A DNA stretch of 64,000 nt from Microvirga sp. Mcv34 (GTDB lineage Bacteria > Pseudomonadota > Alphaproteobacteria > Rhizobiales > Beijerinckiaceae): positions 57,433 through 121,432 of the forward strand of contig NZ_JALJRK010000009.1 of the NCBI RefSeq assembly GCF_024519725.1, read 5' to 3'. Below the pieces are notes generated by a model. The model searched no databases. It had not been told where the DNA came from and saw only the letters and a list, made by a program, of their open reading frames with translations. This document shows positions 8,143 through 17,372 of this stretch, piece by piece (positions within the stretch are counted from its first letter, which is position 1; each line of letters opens with the position of its first letter). A program made the translations under genes and the position numbers.

Positions 8143-9567
8143 TCATTCACTCAGCACCCAGGTATCCTTGGTCCCGCCGCCCTGGCTCGAATTGACCACC
8201 AGCGAGCCTTCCGTCAGCGCCACGCGGGTGAGCCCGCCCGGCACGAGCCTGACTCCGTCGCGGCCAGTCAGGACGAAGGGGCGCAGATCCACGTGGCGGG
8301 GCGCGAGCCCCGTCTCGGTGAAGATCGGGCTCGTCGAGAGTGCGAGCGTCGGCTGGGCGATGTAATTGTCCGGATTGCCGAGGATGCGGCCCTTGAAATG
8401 CTCGCGCGCCTCCACGGTCGCATGGGGCCCCACGAGCATGCCGTAGCCGCCCGAACCGTTGACCTCCTTCACGACGAGTTCGTGCAGGTTGTCGAGCACG
8501 TAGGACAAAGCCTCCCGCTCGCGGCAGCGCCAGGTCGGCACGTTCTTCAGGATCGGCTCCTCGCCCATGTAGAAGCGCACGATGTCGGGCACGTAGGAGT
8601 ACATGGCCTTGTCGTCGGCGACGCCCGTTCCGGGCGCATTGGCGATGGCGACGTTGCCGGCACGATAAGCCGCGATGAGGCCCGGCACGCCCAAGGCGGA
8701 ATCCGGACGGAAGACCAGCGGGTCGAGGAAGTCGTCATCGATGCGGCTGTAGATCACGTCGACGCGTTTCGGCCCCTCGGTGGTGCGCATGTAGACCATC
8801 TCGTCGCGCACGAAGAGATCGCGCCCCTCGACCAGCTCGACGCCCATGCGGTCGGCAAGGAAGCTGTGCTCGTAATAGGCGGAGTTGAGCGAACCGGGCG
8901 TGAGGAGGACCACGGTCGGGTCCCAGGGAGAGCTCGACGGCGCGACGGATTTGAGGGTGCCCAGCAACTCATCGATATAATTCTCGATGGGCCGGATGCG
9001 CTGCATTCCCACGAGTTCGGGGAAGAGGCGCATCATCACCTCCCGGTTCTCCAGCATGTAGGAGACGCCGGAAGGCGTGCGCAGATTGTCCTCGAGCACG
9101 TAGAAATCCTGGTCGTCGACCCGGACGATGTCGATCCCCGCCACCTGCACGTAGATGTCGCTGTTCAGGGACAATCCGTGCATCTGCGGGCGGTAATAGG
9201 GGTTGAGATAGACGAGCTCCGGCGGGATGATCCCGGCGCGCAGGATCTCCCGCGGCCCGTAGATGTCCTTCAGGAACAGGTTGAGCGCCTTCACGCGCTG
9301 TTCGAGACCCTGCGAGAGCCGCTTCCATTCCTTGCCCGACAGGATGCGCGGGATGATGTCGAAGGGGATCAGCCGTTCTTCGGCTTCCGTGTTGCCGTAG
9401 ACCGCGAAGGTGATGCCGACCCTGCGGAAGAAGAGTTCCGCTTCCTCGCGGCGATGCTCCAGCAAGTGCGGTGGGGCGGATTTCAGCCAGTCCTGGAGGA
9501 CCCGGTAGGCATCCCTGCTCTGGCCGTCATGGCCGCTCATCTCGTCGAAGACCGCCCGTGCCGCCAC
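8143..9567 (-). CDS. Circularly permuted type 2 ATP-grasp protein
   Basis: A 474-residue member of the circularly permuted ATP-grasp family (DUF404/DUF407), recognised from YLNPYYRPQMHGLSLNSD, VYVQVAGIDIVRVDDQDFYVLEDN-type blocks and EVNGSGGYGMLVGPHA. ATP-grasp enzymes join a carboxylate to an amine through an acyl phosphate, so a peptide or amide ligase is expected. Glu/Asp and Lys/Arg residues suited to Mg-ATP binding occur in the EDNLRTPSGVSY and KEVNGSGGYG segments. It is the first gene of the four-gene minus-strand operon and therefore the likely synthetic step. Substrates are unknown. The ATG used gives MAARAVFDEMSG; a slightly different start cannot be excluded. Confidence 0.92.
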   Translation of the reverse strand: MAARAVFDEMSGHDGQSRDAYRVLQDWLKSAPPHLLEHRREEAELFFRRVGITFAVYGNTEAEERLIPFDIIPRILSGKEWKRLSQGLEQRVKALNLFLKDIYGPREILRAGIIPPELVYLNPYYRPQMHGLSLNSDIYVQVAGIDIVRVDDQDFYVLEDNLRTPSGVSYMLENREVMMRLFPELVGMQRIRPIENYIDELLGTLKSVAPSSSPWDPTVVLLTPGSLNSAYYEHSFLADRMGVELVEGRDLFVRDEMVYMRTTEGPKRVDVIYSRIDDDFLDPLVFRPDSALGVPGLIAAYRAGNVAIANAPGTGVADDKAMYSYVPDIVRFYMGEEPILKNVPTWRCREREALSYVLDNLHELVVKEVNGSGGYGMLVGPHATVEAREHFKGRILGNPDNYIAQPTLALSTSPIFTETGLAPRHVDLRPFVLTGRDGVRLVPGGLTRVALTEGSLVVNSSQGGGTKDTWVLSE

Positions 9568-9732
9568 CGGATCTCCTCAAGCCTCGTGACGCGGACACCC
9601 GGCGCAAAAATTGGCAGCGGGCCCGCATGAAGGAGCTTAGTGGCCTGAAACCGGAGGCTTCAAGGGCGACGATGGGATAGAAGCGGCAAAGAATGATGAG
9701 AAAAAAGGCGAATGCCCATTCGTAAGGCAGGA

Positions 9733-10737
9733 TCAGCCCACGAGGGAAAACTCGAGCAGCACGGTCTTCTGCAGGGAGCTGAAATTATCGTCGGAGATCA
9801 GGGAAAGAACCGTATCGCGACCTTCCCTATGGATCGCCAATCCCTCCATGTTGTCGACCTGATGCGAGGCTTCGCTTTCGTAGAGAACCTCGCCGTCGAC
9901 CCGAGCCCCCGGCTTCAGCGCATCGGCCGCGATCCGGCGGAGGCGGCAGCCGAACCAGCCGACGAGCGAGAAGCGGCGCTCCAGGATCACCGCATCGCCT
10001 TCGGGCAGGAAGGCGAGATCGGTTACCGCATAGCCGCCGGAGAGAACGGTCTCGAAGGCGCCCTGCCGTGGACCCGTCAGGATGAAGCCGCTGCCGCCTT
10101 CCGCGATTCCCACGAGTGCTCCGTTGAGGGGTGAGCGCCGGGGCGCGACGCCGAGAGCCTCCAGGCCGCCGTTGCTCGGCAGATCCTTCACCGCCTGCGG
10201 CACGGGAATGGGCATGCCGCGGATGATGCTGCCCGCATCGGTGCGCTCGAATTTGATCACCGCATGGTTGCGCTCGACGCCGATATAGACCGCGTTGCCT
10301 GCGAGCGCGAAGCTTTCCGTATCGTAATAGCGCGAGCGCCGCATCGGCACGCCGTTGCTGAGGATCAGGGGAGACAGCATCGGCCTCGACAGACCCGAGA
10401 GCCGTCCGTCCGATGTCTCGATCCGAGCTTTCAGCACCTGCGCATTGTCGGCGAGCGCGATGAGGTCCTGCCCGTCGGCCGAGCGCCAGAGACCGGAAAA
10501 GCCGCCGAAAGCCGAGACCCGCGAGCGCAGATCGATTCCGGAGCGGAACATCAGGGCGCCGAAGCGGGAGCGGTCGGGATCGGCCGTGGACAGGCGGCTG
10601 ATCGGCCGCGCCTCCACGTCGATGGAGGTCGCGCCCCTGAAGGCCTGCGGCCGCTGCGCGAGGGCGACCCCGGTGCAAGCCAGGGTCGCGGCGGCCGCGC
10701 CGCCGCCGATAAGGAAGTTCCGCCGGGTCAGCCTCAA
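9733..10737 (-). CDS. Tat-exported esterase-like activity of phytase family protein
   Basis: A 334-residue protein with a twin-arginine signal ([18 protein letters not shown], cleavage near residue 27), then a beta-propeller-like domain of the esterase-like phytase family ([58 protein letters not shown] in pieces). The activity is suggested by family name only; many members are uncharacterised. Translation starts with TTG at 10737, overlapping the cobT stop in a TTGA arrangement, so it is translationally coupled to cobT. That coupling to a cytoplasmic cobaltochelatase subunit is functionally unexplained. Confidence 0.82.
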   Translation of the reverse strand: MRLTRRNFLIGGGAAAATLACTGVALAQRPQAFRGATSIDVEARPISRLSTADPDRSRFGALMFRSGIDLRSRVSAFGGFSGLWRSADGQDLIALADNAQVLKARIETSDGRLSGLSRPMLSPLILSNGVPMRRSRYYDTESFALAGNAVYIGVERNHAVIKFERTDAGSIIRGMPIPVPQAVKDLPSNGGLEALGVAPRRSPLNGALVGIAEGGSGFILTGPRQGAFETVLSGGYAVTDLAFLPEGDAVILERRFSLVGWFGCRLRRIAADALKPGARVDGEVLYESEASHQVDNMEGLAIHREGRDTVLSLISDDNFSSLQKTVLLEFSLVG

Positions 10738-12632
10738 GCGACGGCTCTGCGGCGGGGGGCTCCGTGGGACGGGGGCGCGGCATTCTCCTCGAAGAGTTCC
10801 GCGAGCTTCTCGGTCATGACGCCGCCGAGTTCTTCCGCGTCGACGATGGTCACCGCGCGACGGTAATAGCGCGTCACGTCGTGGCCGATGCCGATGGCGA
10901 TAAGCTCCACGGGCGACCGGGTCTCGATCTCCTCGATGATGAAGCGCAGATGCCGTTCGAGGTAGTTGCCGGGATTGACCGACAGGGTCGAGTCGTCCAC
11001 CGGCGCGCCGTCCGAGATCACCATCAGGATGCGCCGCTGCTCGGGCCGCCCGAGCAGGCGCTTATGCGCCCAGTCGAGCGCCTCGCCGTCGATGTTCTCC
11101 TTGAGCAGACCCTCGCGCATCATCAGGCCGAGATTCTTGCGCGCCCGGCGCCAGGGCGCATCCGCCGACTTGTAGATGATGTGGCGCAGATCGTTCAGGC
11201 GGCCGGGATTGGCCGGCTTGCCGTTCTGCAGCCACATCTCGCGGGACTGGCCGCCCTTCCAGGCGCGGGTGGTGAAGCCGAGGATCTCGACCTTCACGCC
11301 GCAGCGCTCCAGGGTGCGGGCGAGAATGTCCGCGCAGGTGGCCGCGACGGTGATCGGGCGGCCGCGCATGGAGCCGGAATTGTCGAGGAGCAGCGTCACC
11401 ACCGTGTCGCGGAAATTCGTGTCCTGCTCCTGCTTGAAGCTCAGGGGCTGGTACGGATCCATGACGATGCGCGGCAGGCGCGCGGGATCGAGTGTTCCCT
11501 CCTCCAGGTCGAATTCCCAGGATCGGTTCTGCTGCGCCATGAGGCGGCGCTGCAGGCGGTTCGCCAGACGCCCGACGACGCCCTGCAGATGGGCGAGCTG
11601 CTTGTCGAGATAGGCGCGAAGGCGCGTGAGCTCGTCCGCGTCGCAGAGATCCTCCGCGTGGATGATCTCGTCGAATTTCTGGGTGAAGGCCTTATAGTCC
11701 GGGCCCCGCGCCTCGTTGGAGCGCGATGGCGGACGCCAGGATTCGCCCGCATCCTCCGAATCCGCTTCCTCGGATTCCTCGGGCATCTCGCCGGAAGGGC
11801 CATCGGCCTCTTCCGTCGCGCCGTCCTCCATCTCGTCGCTCGAATCCTCGCTCATCTCCACCTCGGCGCGATCGCCTTGGCTCTCCTGCTCGGACTCGCC
11901 CTCGCCCTGCTGTTCCTGCTCCTCGGATTCGTTCTCGTCCTCGTTCTCCTCGTCCTCGGAATCGAGGGCGGCCTCGTCGGCCATGTCGAGGGAGGAGAGC
12001 ATGTCGCGGATGTTGCGGGCGAAGCTGCGCTGGTTCTCGATGTTCTTGAGCAGGCCGTCGAGATCGTGCCCGGCGCGATCCTCGATGTAGTCGCGCCAGA
12101 GATCGACGATCTTGGCGGCCGATGCAGGCGGCTTCTCGCCGGTCAGGCGCTCGCGCACCATGAGGGCGAGCGCATCCTCGAGCGGCGCATCGGCCCGGTC
12201 GGTGATCTCCTCGTATTTGCCGCCGCGATGGTAGCGGTCTTCCAGCATGGCCGAGATGTTGGACGAGATGCCAGCCATGCGGCGCGAGCCGAGGGATTCC
12301 ACGCGCGCCTGCTCGACCGCGTCGAACACCGCGCGGGCGGCTTGGCCCTCGGGTGCGAGCTTCCGGTGCAGGGCGGTGTCGTGGCAGGCCAGCCGCAGCG
12401 CCATGGCATCGGCATTGCCGCGCAAGATCGCCACGTCCTGCGAGGTCAGCCGCCGGGGCGGCTCCGGCAGACGCGCCTTGTCCTGCCCCATGAGAACCGG
12501 ACGGTCTGACGCATAGGCGACCTCGAGATCAGGCTTGCGGGCGATCGCCTTCATGGTGCCGGCGATGGAGCGCTTCAGCGGCTCCGCCGGCGCTTCCTTC
12601 TTCTCACCCGGCTTGCGGTTCGAGATGGACAT
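10734..12632 (-). CDS. cobT: Aerobic cobaltochelatase subunit CobT
   Basis: A 632-residue protein matching CobT of the aerobic cobalamin pathway. With CobS it forms the AAA+ chaperone that drives CobN to insert cobalt into hydrogenobyrinic acid a,c-diamide. An N-terminal helical domain is followed by a very acidic linker (about residues 220-300, runs of D/E) and a C-terminal VWA-like domain with the MIDAS motif DNSGSMRG (about 420). The ATG at 12632 gives [13 protein letters not shown]; an upstream in-frame extension to 12662 adds no family similarity. CobS lies immediately upstream, separated by 149 bases that hold an inverted repeat. The downstream phytase-like gene overlaps the stop codon. 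Confidence 0.95.
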   Translation of the reverse strand: MSISNRKPGEKKEAPAEPLKRSIAGTMKAIARKPDLEVAYASDRPVLMGQDKARLPEPPRRLTSQDVAILRGNADAMALRLACHDTALHRKLAPEGQAARAVFDAVEQARVESLGSRRMAGISSNISAMLEDRYHRGGKYEEITDRADAPLEDALALMVRERLTGEKPPASAAKIVDLWRDYIEDRAGHDLDGLLKNIENQRSFARNIRDMLSSLDMADEAALDSEDEENEDENESEEQEQQGEGESEQESQGDRAEVEMSEDSSDEMEDGATEEADGPSGEMPEESEEADSEDAGESWRPPSRSNEARGPDYKAFTQKFDEIIHAEDLCDADELTRLRAYLDKQLAHLQGVVGRLANRLQRRLMAQQNRSWEFDLEEGTLDPARLPRIVMDPYQPLSFKQEQDTNFRDTVVTLLLDNSGSMRGRPITVAATCADILARTLERCGVKVEILGFTTRAWKGGQSREMWLQNGKPANPGRLNDLRHIIYKSADAPWRRARKNLGLMMREGLLKENIDGEALDWAHKRLLGRPEQRRILMVISDGAPVDDSTLSVNPGNYLERHLRFIIEEIETRSPVELIAIGIGHDVTRYYRRAVTIVDAEELGGVMTEKLAELFEENAAPPSHGAPRRRAVA

Positions 12633-12657
12633 GTTTGCCTGTCGCTTCCGATAAGCC

Positions 12658-12765
12658 CTCATCCTGAGGAGGACCGTCAGGTCCGTCTCGAAGGATGAGG
12701 GCGTTTCCAGAGAACTCTGGACCCGGCATCCACGTCCTTCGAGACGCTACGCTCCTCAGGATGAG
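12658..12765. repeat. Long imperfect inverted repeat between cobS and cobT
   Basis: CTCATCCTGAGGAG (12658-12671) pairs with CTCCTCAGGATGAG (12752-12765), and CGTCTCGAAGGA (12684-12695) pairs with TCCTTCGAGACG (12735-12746), giving two nested exact arms of one element about 108 bases long. I recall such sequences as common intergenic repeats in this bacterial order. It lies within the cobST transcript and could fold in mRNA. Confidence 0.85.
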
Positions 12766-12781
12766 GATGCCTGATCGTTGA

Positions 12782-13771
12782 TTAGCTCAGCACCATATTC
12801 ACGGCGCTCTCCGGCAGTTCCTTGCCGAAGGAGCGCTGATAGAACTCGGCCACGAGGGTGCGCTCGAGCTCATCGCACTTGTTGAGGAACGTCACGCGGA
12901 ACGCGAAGCCCGTATCGCCGAAGATCTCGGCGTTCTCGGCCCAGGTGATCACCGTGCGCGGGCTCATGACGGTCGACAGATCGCCGTTCATGAAGGCCGA
13001 GCGGGTGAGATCGGCCACGCGCACCATCTTGTTGACGATGTCACGGCCGGATGGATCCTCCTGGTAGTGCTTCGCCTTGGAGAGGACGATGTCCACCTCC
13101 TTGTCGTGCGGCAGGTAGTTGAGCGTCGTGACGATGGACCAGCGGTCCATCTGGCCCTGGTTGATCTGTTGCGTGCCGTGATAGAGGCCCGAGGTGTCGC
13201 CCAGTCCCACCGTGTTGGCGGTGGCGAAGAGGCGGAAGGCCGGGTGAGGCCGGATCACGCGCTTCTGGTCGAGCAGGGTCAGCTTGCCCGACTGCTCCAG
13301 CACGCGCTGGATCACGAACATCACGTCCGGGCGACCCGCATCGTATTCGTCGAACACGAGAGCCACATTGTTCTGCAGGGCCCAGGGGAGGATACCGTCC
13401 TGGAAGGCGGTGACCTGCTTGCCGTCCTGCAGCACGATCGCGTCCTTGCCGACGAGGTCGATCCGCGACACGTGGCTGTCCAGGTTGACGCGCACGCAGG
13501 GCCAGTTGAGGCGGGCCGCCACCTGCTCGATATGGGTCGACTTGCCGGTGCCGTGATAGCCCGTGATCATGACGCGGCGGTTGCGCGCGAAGCCAGCCAG
13601 GATGGCAAGGGTCGTATCCCGGTCGAAGAGGTAATCGGGGTCGAGATCCGGGACATGCCCCTCGGCCTGGGAGAAGGCGGGAACTTCCAGATCCGAGTCG
13701 ATCCCGAAGACCTGTCGCACGGACACCTTCATGTCAGGCAGAAGGGTCGCTGTCTCGGTTTGTGCCGTCAT
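12782..13771 (-). CDS. cobS: Aerobic cobaltochelatase AAA+ subunit CobS
   Basis: A 329-residue MoxR-type AAA+ ATPase. Walker [11 protein letters not shown] is near residue 75, Walker B in LVFDEYDAG near 138, and sensor-1 region in [13 protein letters not shown] near 180. The N-terminal segment ([21 protein letters not shown]) is typical of CobS. It hydrolyses ATP as a ring with CobT to power cobalt insertion by CobN, which is not encoded in this window. The gene follows a J-domain gene by 116 bases and precedes cobT on the same strand; this order is widely conserved in Hyphomicrobiales. Length matches the family. Confidence 0.96.
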   Translation of the reverse strand: MTAQTETATLLPDMKVSVRQVFGIDSDLEVPAFSQAEGHVPDLDPDYLFDRDTTLAILAGFARNRRVMITGYHGTGKSTHIEQVAARLNWPCVRVNLDSHVSRIDLVGKDAIVLQDGKQVTAFQDGILPWALQNNVALVFDEYDAGRPDVMFVIQRVLEQSGKLTLLDQKRVIRPHPAFRLFATANTVGLGDTSGLYHGTQQINQGQMDRWSIVTTLNYLPHDKEVDIVLSKAKHYQEDPSGRDIVNKMVRVADLTRSAFMNGDLSTVMSPRTVITWAENAEIFGDTGFAFRVTFLNKCDELERTLVAEFYQRSFGKELPESAVNMVLS

Positions 13772-13887
13772 AGGGGCCTCTCGGTCTTTGAAGTTTGTCT
13801 CGAAAACGTCATGGGCTTCTTAACCCCCATGGCGGAATGGCGCAATTTCCTAATGCGCTTGGCTGCCTTGCCTAAAAGACTACCGTT

Positions 13888-14517
13888 TCAGCACAGGCCG
13901 GCGCTCTTGAGGGCATCGTGCGCCTTGATGATGTCGCGCAGGCGTTCCTCGAAGGATCTGTCCCCGCCGTTGGCATCCGGATGGAAGCGCTTCACCAGGG
14001 ACTTGTACTGGGCCTTGATGGTGGGACCATCGGCCGTCTCGTCGAGCCCGAGAATGTCGAGCGCCCGGCGCACCGCACCGCTGTAGCGTGGACGCTTCGG
14101 CTCGGGCCGGGCCCGGCTGGTGCGGGCCTGGGTGAAGTCCTCGCCCTTGAGGATCCCGAGGGGGTCGAAATAGCCCCAATCCCGCGGCTCGGCCTTGGCC
14201 TCGCGCTCCTCGCCCTGGCCGGACCCGTTCATGCCCATGGTCCAGGTCGGACGGTGGCCGATGATGGAATCCTTCTGGAAGGCCGCCACGGCCGAATCCG
14301 ACATGCCGGCGAAGTAATTGTACGAGGCGTTGTACTCGCGCACGTGCTGGAGGCAGAAGCGCCAGTACTGGCCCTCGCGATCCCGCCCCTTGGGCGCGCG
14401 GAACTCCCCCGCTGCCTTGCAGGTCGGATGTTCGCAGACGGGTCCCTTGGTCTCCTGCGGCTCTTCGCAGGAAGGCTTGATCCGGATACGGTCGAAAAGA
14501 GGCGAGTTGAGATCCAT
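13888..14517 (-). CDS. J-domain (DnaJ-like) protein
   Basis: A 209-residue protein with a C-terminal J domain (about residues 140-205): ALDILGLDETADGPTIKAQY followed by the HPD tripeptide in KRFHPDANGGD, the element that stimulates DnaK ATPase activity. The N-terminal half has cysteines in CEEP, CEHPTC and FCLQH that could bind a metal, plus a conserved NASYNYFAGM stretch; its function is unknown. It is the usual upstream neighbour of cobS and may be co-transcribed with it. It is divergent from the bolA-like gene 90 bases away. A client or role in cobaltochelatase assembly is possible but unproven. Confidence 0.9.
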   Translation of the reverse strand: MDLNSPLFDRIRIKPSCEEPQETKGPVCEHPTCKAAGEFRAPKGRDREGQYWRFCLQHVREYNASYNYFAGMSDSAVAAFQKDSIIGHRPTWTMGMNGSGQGEEREAKAEPRDWGYFDPLGILKGEDFTQARTSRARPEPKRPRYSGAVRRALDILGLDETADGPTIKAQYKSLVKRFHPDANGGDRSFEERLRDIIKAHDALKSAGLC

Positions 14518-14607
14518 GATTCAGTGATTATGAGTGGCTTGGGGCCTTGAGCCAAGGCCTGAACGCTTTTCGCCGCAGACCCGTTCAAAAAGGTTTTACA
14601 AATCAGC

Positions 14608-14874
14608 ATGACCCTTCAGCACTGGATCACACTGACTTTGCAGGAGAACCTGCAGCCGACCGACCTGACCGTCATCGACGAATCAGAAAAGCATCACGGC
14701 CATGCCGGGTGGCGGGAAGGCGGGGAAACTCATTTCCAGGTTTATATCGTGTCGCAGGCCTTCTCCGGCAAGAGCCGGGTCGAGCGTCACCGGCTCGTGA
14801 ACGAGGTTTTGAAGGGCGCCTTCGACAGGGGTCTGCACGCCCTGGCGATCCAGGCCAAGGCGCCGGGGGAATAG
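14608..14874 (+). CDS. BolA family protein
   Basis: An 88-residue BolA-type protein with a KH-like alpha-beta fold. Visible family features are the ESEKHHGHAGW segment, holding candidate metal/Fe-S ligand histidines, and the C-terminal SRVERHRLVNEVLKGAFDRG helix with the invariant RH. BolA proteins pair with monothiol glutaredoxins to handle [2Fe-2S] clusters or regulate iron response, and some bind DNA. The gene is divergent from the J-domain/cobST operon. It is followed by a REP-like repeat and a convergent thiolase gene. Which BolA subgroup it belongs to was not determined. Confidence 0.92.
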   Translation: MTLQHWITLTLQENLQPTDLTVIDESEKHHGHAGWREGGETHFQVYIVSQAFSGKSRVERHRLVNEVLKGAFDRGLHALAIQAKAPGE

Positions 14875-14915
14875 ACCTCGACCGTCGTCCGGACCGGGGT
14901 CGACGCCCACTTGCG

Positions 14916-15022
14916 TCATGGCCGTCCCCGGACTTGATCCGGGGATAAGTCCCGGCCATCTCGATGCTGTGAAGCGCCGCACACTTCCGATCGCGATCAC
15001 CGGCATAAGGCCGGTGACGACG
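14916..15022. repeat. REP-like palindrome cluster between convergent genes
   Basis: It contains the 23-base hairpin ATCACCGGC-ATAAG-GCCGGTGAC (14996-15018) and, on the left, a related but differently folded element with CCCCGG/CCGGGG arms around 14926-14944 ending in CCCGGCCATCTCGAT. It lies between the 3' ends of the bolA-like gene and the thiolase gene. Same family as the repeats near 28.4, 43.0, 45.2, 52.0 and 56.6 kb. Confidence 0.85.
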
Positions 15023-15060
15023 TCGCCGATATTCTCACAGGACGGAACCGGACGGCTTCG

Positions 15061-16227
15061 TCACTTGATCCGCTCGAGCACGCTCACGTAGTTCGCCACG
15101 GCCGCCCCGCCCATGTTGAAGATGCCGCCGAGCTTCGGGTTCTTCACCTGGATGCCGCCGGCCTCCTCGCAGAGCTGCATGGCGGAGAGCGCGTGCATGG
15201 AGACGCCTGTGGCGCCGATGGGATGGCCCTTGGCCTTGAGCCCGCCGGAGGGGTTCACCGGCAACCGGCCGTCCCTGTTCGTCCAGCCTTCCTTGACCGC
15301 GATGGCGCCCTGTCCGGGAGCCGTCAGGCCCATGGCCTCGTACTCGATGAGCTCCGCGATGGTGAAGCAGTCGTGGGTCTCGACGAAGGAGAGATCCTCC
15401 AGCTGAATGCCGGCCTGGTCCAAGGCGCGCCGCCAGGCTTCCGCGCAGCCCTCGAACTGGACGATGTCGCGCTTCGACATGGGCAGGAAGTCCTGCGCAT
15501 GGGCCGTGGCCCGGAACGCCACCGCGCGCTTCATGCGCAGCGCCGTCTCGGTATCCGCCAGCACCAGGGCGGCGGCGCCGTCGGACACAAGGGAGCAATC
15601 GGTGCGCTTCAGGGGACCGGCGACGTAGGGGTTCTTCTCGCTCTCGGCGCGGCAGAAATCGAAGCCCAGATCCTTGCGCATCTGCGCATAGGGATTGTCG
15701 ACGCCGTTCTTGTGGTTCTTGGCCGCAATCAGGGCGAGCGCGTCGGATTGGTCGCCATAGCGCTGGAAATAGGTGCCGGCGATCTTGCCGAACACGCCCG
15801 CGAACCCGCCGGGCGTGCCGCCATCCTCCGGCAGGTAGGAGGCCTTCAGCAGGATATTGCCGATCTCGGGGCCGGGCGTCGTCGTCATCTGCTCGACACC
15901 AACCACCAGCACCGTCCTGGCGCGCCTCGCCTCGATGGTCTTGATCGCCTGGTGCACGGCGGCCGAACCGGTCGCGCAGGCGTTCTCGACCCGGGTCGCC
16001 GGCTTGAACCGGAACCTGTCGCTGGCCTGGAAGACCAGGGAGGCGGTGAAATCCTGGGCCGAAAAGCCCCCGTTGAAATGGCCGAGCACCACCTCGTCCA
16101 CGTCCTCCGGGCCAAGACCCGCATGATCCAGCGCCTCGCGGGTGACGCGGACGATCAGGCTCTCGACGGATTCGGCGTCGAGCTTGCCGAAGGGGGTGTG
16201 GGCCCAGCCGACGATGCAGGCAGTCAT
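15061..16227 (-). CDS. Acetyl-CoA acetyltransferase, SCP2-type thiolase
   Basis: A 388-residue thiolase-fold enzyme. The nucleophilic Cys is in VENACATGSAA (about residue 87), and the catalytic His occurs in the C-terminal GHPIGATG block (about 340). The usual C-terminal CxG thiolase motif is replaced by NMGGAAVAN, as in SCP-2/SCPx-like thiolases, and an ETHDCFTIAE segment is present. The ATG at 16227 (MTACIVGWAHTPFG) has GAGGAG just upstream; a longer in-frame reading to 16608 runs antisense into the next gene and is rejected. Substrate cannot be read from sequence; SCP2-like thiolases act on acyl-CoAs, sometimes branched or steroid-derived. Confidence 0.88.
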   Translation of the reverse strand: MTACIVGWAHTPFGKLDAESVESLIVRVTREALDHAGLGPEDVDEVVLGHFNGGFSAQDFTASLVFQASDRFRFKPATRVENACATGSAAVHQAIKTIEARRARTVLVVGVEQMTTTPGPEIGNILLKASYLPEDGGTPGGFAGVFGKIAGTYFQRYGDQSDALALIAAKNHKNGVDNPYAQMRKDLGFDFCRAESEKNPYVAGPLKRTDCSLVSDGAAALVLADTETALRMKRAVAFRATAHAQDFLPMSKRDIVQFEGCAEAWRRALDQAGIQLEDLSFVETHDCFTIAELIEYEAMGLTAPGQGAIAVKEGWTNRDGRLPVNPSGGLKAKGHPIGATGVSMHALSAMQLCEEAGGIQVKNPKLGGIFNMGGAAVANYVSVLERIK

Positions 16228-16386
16228 GGATGTCTCCTCGCGGAACGTGTTGTTGGAGGACAAGGTGGCCCTCTTTGGAGCCTTCAGCAAGTCGCACATT
16301 CGACGCTCAGACCCGCATCGAGGTCTTGAGCCCGTCCCGTTCCTGTCGTTCATCGGTGGCTCAAGCGAATCACGAAGGACAATCCC

Positions 16387-16965
16387 ATGCGCCTGTGTGT
16401 CTTCTGCGGCTCCAGCAGCGGCCAGGATCCGGTCTACATGGCGGCGGCCCGGTCGCTCGGGGAAACCTTGGCGGCTCAAGGGATCGAGCTGGTCTATGGC
16501 GGCGCCTCGGTCGGGCTCATGGGCGCGGTCGCCGATGCGGCTCTCGAAAAGGGCGGCCATGTGATCGGCGTGATGCCGCAGGCGCTGGTGGACAAGGAGA
16601 TCGCCCATCGGTCCCTAAGCGACCTGCGGGTGGTGGGCTCCATGCACGAGCGCAAGGCCCTGATGGCGGAACTGTCCGACGGGTTCATCGCCCTGCCCGG
16701 GGGCCTAGGCACCTTCGAGGAACTGTTCGAGGTCTGGACCTGGGCGCAGCTCGGCTATCATCGCAAGCCCTGCGCCCTCCTGAACGCCGGCGGCTTCTAC
16801 GACAAGCTGACGGATTTCCTGGACGACGTGGTCGAGCGCGGTTTCGTGAAGCCGATCCACCGGGCGATGCTGATCGTCGAGGACGAGCCCACGGCCCTCG
16901 TCGCGGCCATTCGCGCCTATGAGCCGCCGAAGGTCGACAAGTGGATCAAGGCGGGCGAGCGGTGA
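16387..16965 (+). CDS. LOG family cytokinin-riboside 5'-monophosphate phosphoribohydrolase-like protein
   Basis: A 192-residue Rossmann-fold protein of the TIGR00730/LOG family. It opens MRLCVFCGSSSGQDP, has VYGGASVGLMG near residue 38, and carries the diagnostic PGGLGTFEELFE (about 100-111) which holds the catalytic Glu with an upstream Arg in HERKA. Such enzymes cleave nucleoside 5'-monophosphates to base plus ribose 5-phosphate; LOG members release free cytokinins from riboside monophosphates. The exact substrate here is unknown. It is divergent from the thiolase gene and its stop codon overlaps the start of the Nudix gene, so the two are co-translated. Confidence 0.9.
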   Translation: MRLCVFCGSSSGQDPVYMAAARSLGETLAAQGIELVYGGASVGLMGAVADAALEKGGHVIGVMPQALVDKEIAHRSLSDLRVVGSMHERKALMAELSDGFIALPGGLGTFEELFEVWTWAQLGYHRKPCALLNAGGFYDKLTDFLDDVVERGFVKPIHRAMLIVEDEPTALVAAIRAYEPPKVDKWIKAGER

Positions 16966-17372
16966 TCGAGATCGTCACCGCCCTGGTTCGCGACCGGCAC
17001 GGCCGCGTTCTGCTCGTGCGCAAGCGCGGCACGGAAAGCTTCATGCAGCCGGGCGGCAAGCGCGAGCCGGGCGAAAGCGAGCTGGACTCCCTGGCGCGGG
17101 AGCTTTCCGAGGAACTCGGCTGCGGCCTCATTCCGGGCTCCACGAGTAAACTAGGCGTCTTCGAGGCTCCGGCGGCGAACGAGCCGGGGCAACGGGTACG
17201 GGCTGCCATCTATGCGGCGAGCCTCGAGGGCGACCTCGTCTGCAACGCCGAGATCGAGGACCATATCTGGCTCGACCCGCGCGCGCCGGGAGCCACACCG
17301 CTGGCCCCGCTCACGCGCGACACGGTCCTGCCCCTCGCCCTGTCGCTGAACGGCGCCGCTCAGGCCTTGTAG
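16962..17372 (+). CDS. Nudix hydrolase
   Basis: A 136-residue Nudix protein with a complete box: GKREPGE, then RELSEELG (G-x5-E-x7-RE-U-x-EE-x-G). The start is taken as GTG at 16962, overlapping the LOG stop (GTGA); an ATG at 16941 in the same frame would add seven residues. Nudix enzymes hydrolyse nucleoside diphosphate-linked compounds, and the N-terminal beta strand IEIVTALVRDRHGRVLLVRK suggests a MutT-like nucleotide-cleaning member. Coupling with the LOG gene suggests a joint role in nucleotide turnover. The 3' end overlaps the convergent oxygenase gene by 13 bases. Confidence 0.88.
   Translation: MIEIVTALVRDRHGRVLLVRKRGTESFMQPGGKREPGESELDSLARELSEELGCGLIPGSTSKLGVFEAPAANEPGQRVRAAIYAASLEGDLVCNAEIEDHIWLDPRAPGATPLAPLTRDTVLPLALSLNGAAQAL

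Noticed and set aside
6664..9630. A 988-codon plus-strand open frame opposite the transglutaminase, alpha-E and ATP-grasp genes
   Set aside because: It is antisense to three genes with complete family motifs, shows no recognisable domain and has the His/Arg/Asp-rich look of reverse-strand frames in GC-rich DNA.
16228..16608. In-frame N-terminal extension of the thiolase
   Set aside because: It is antisense to the LOG gene, while ATG 16227 has a GAGGAG site and the standard thiolase start.
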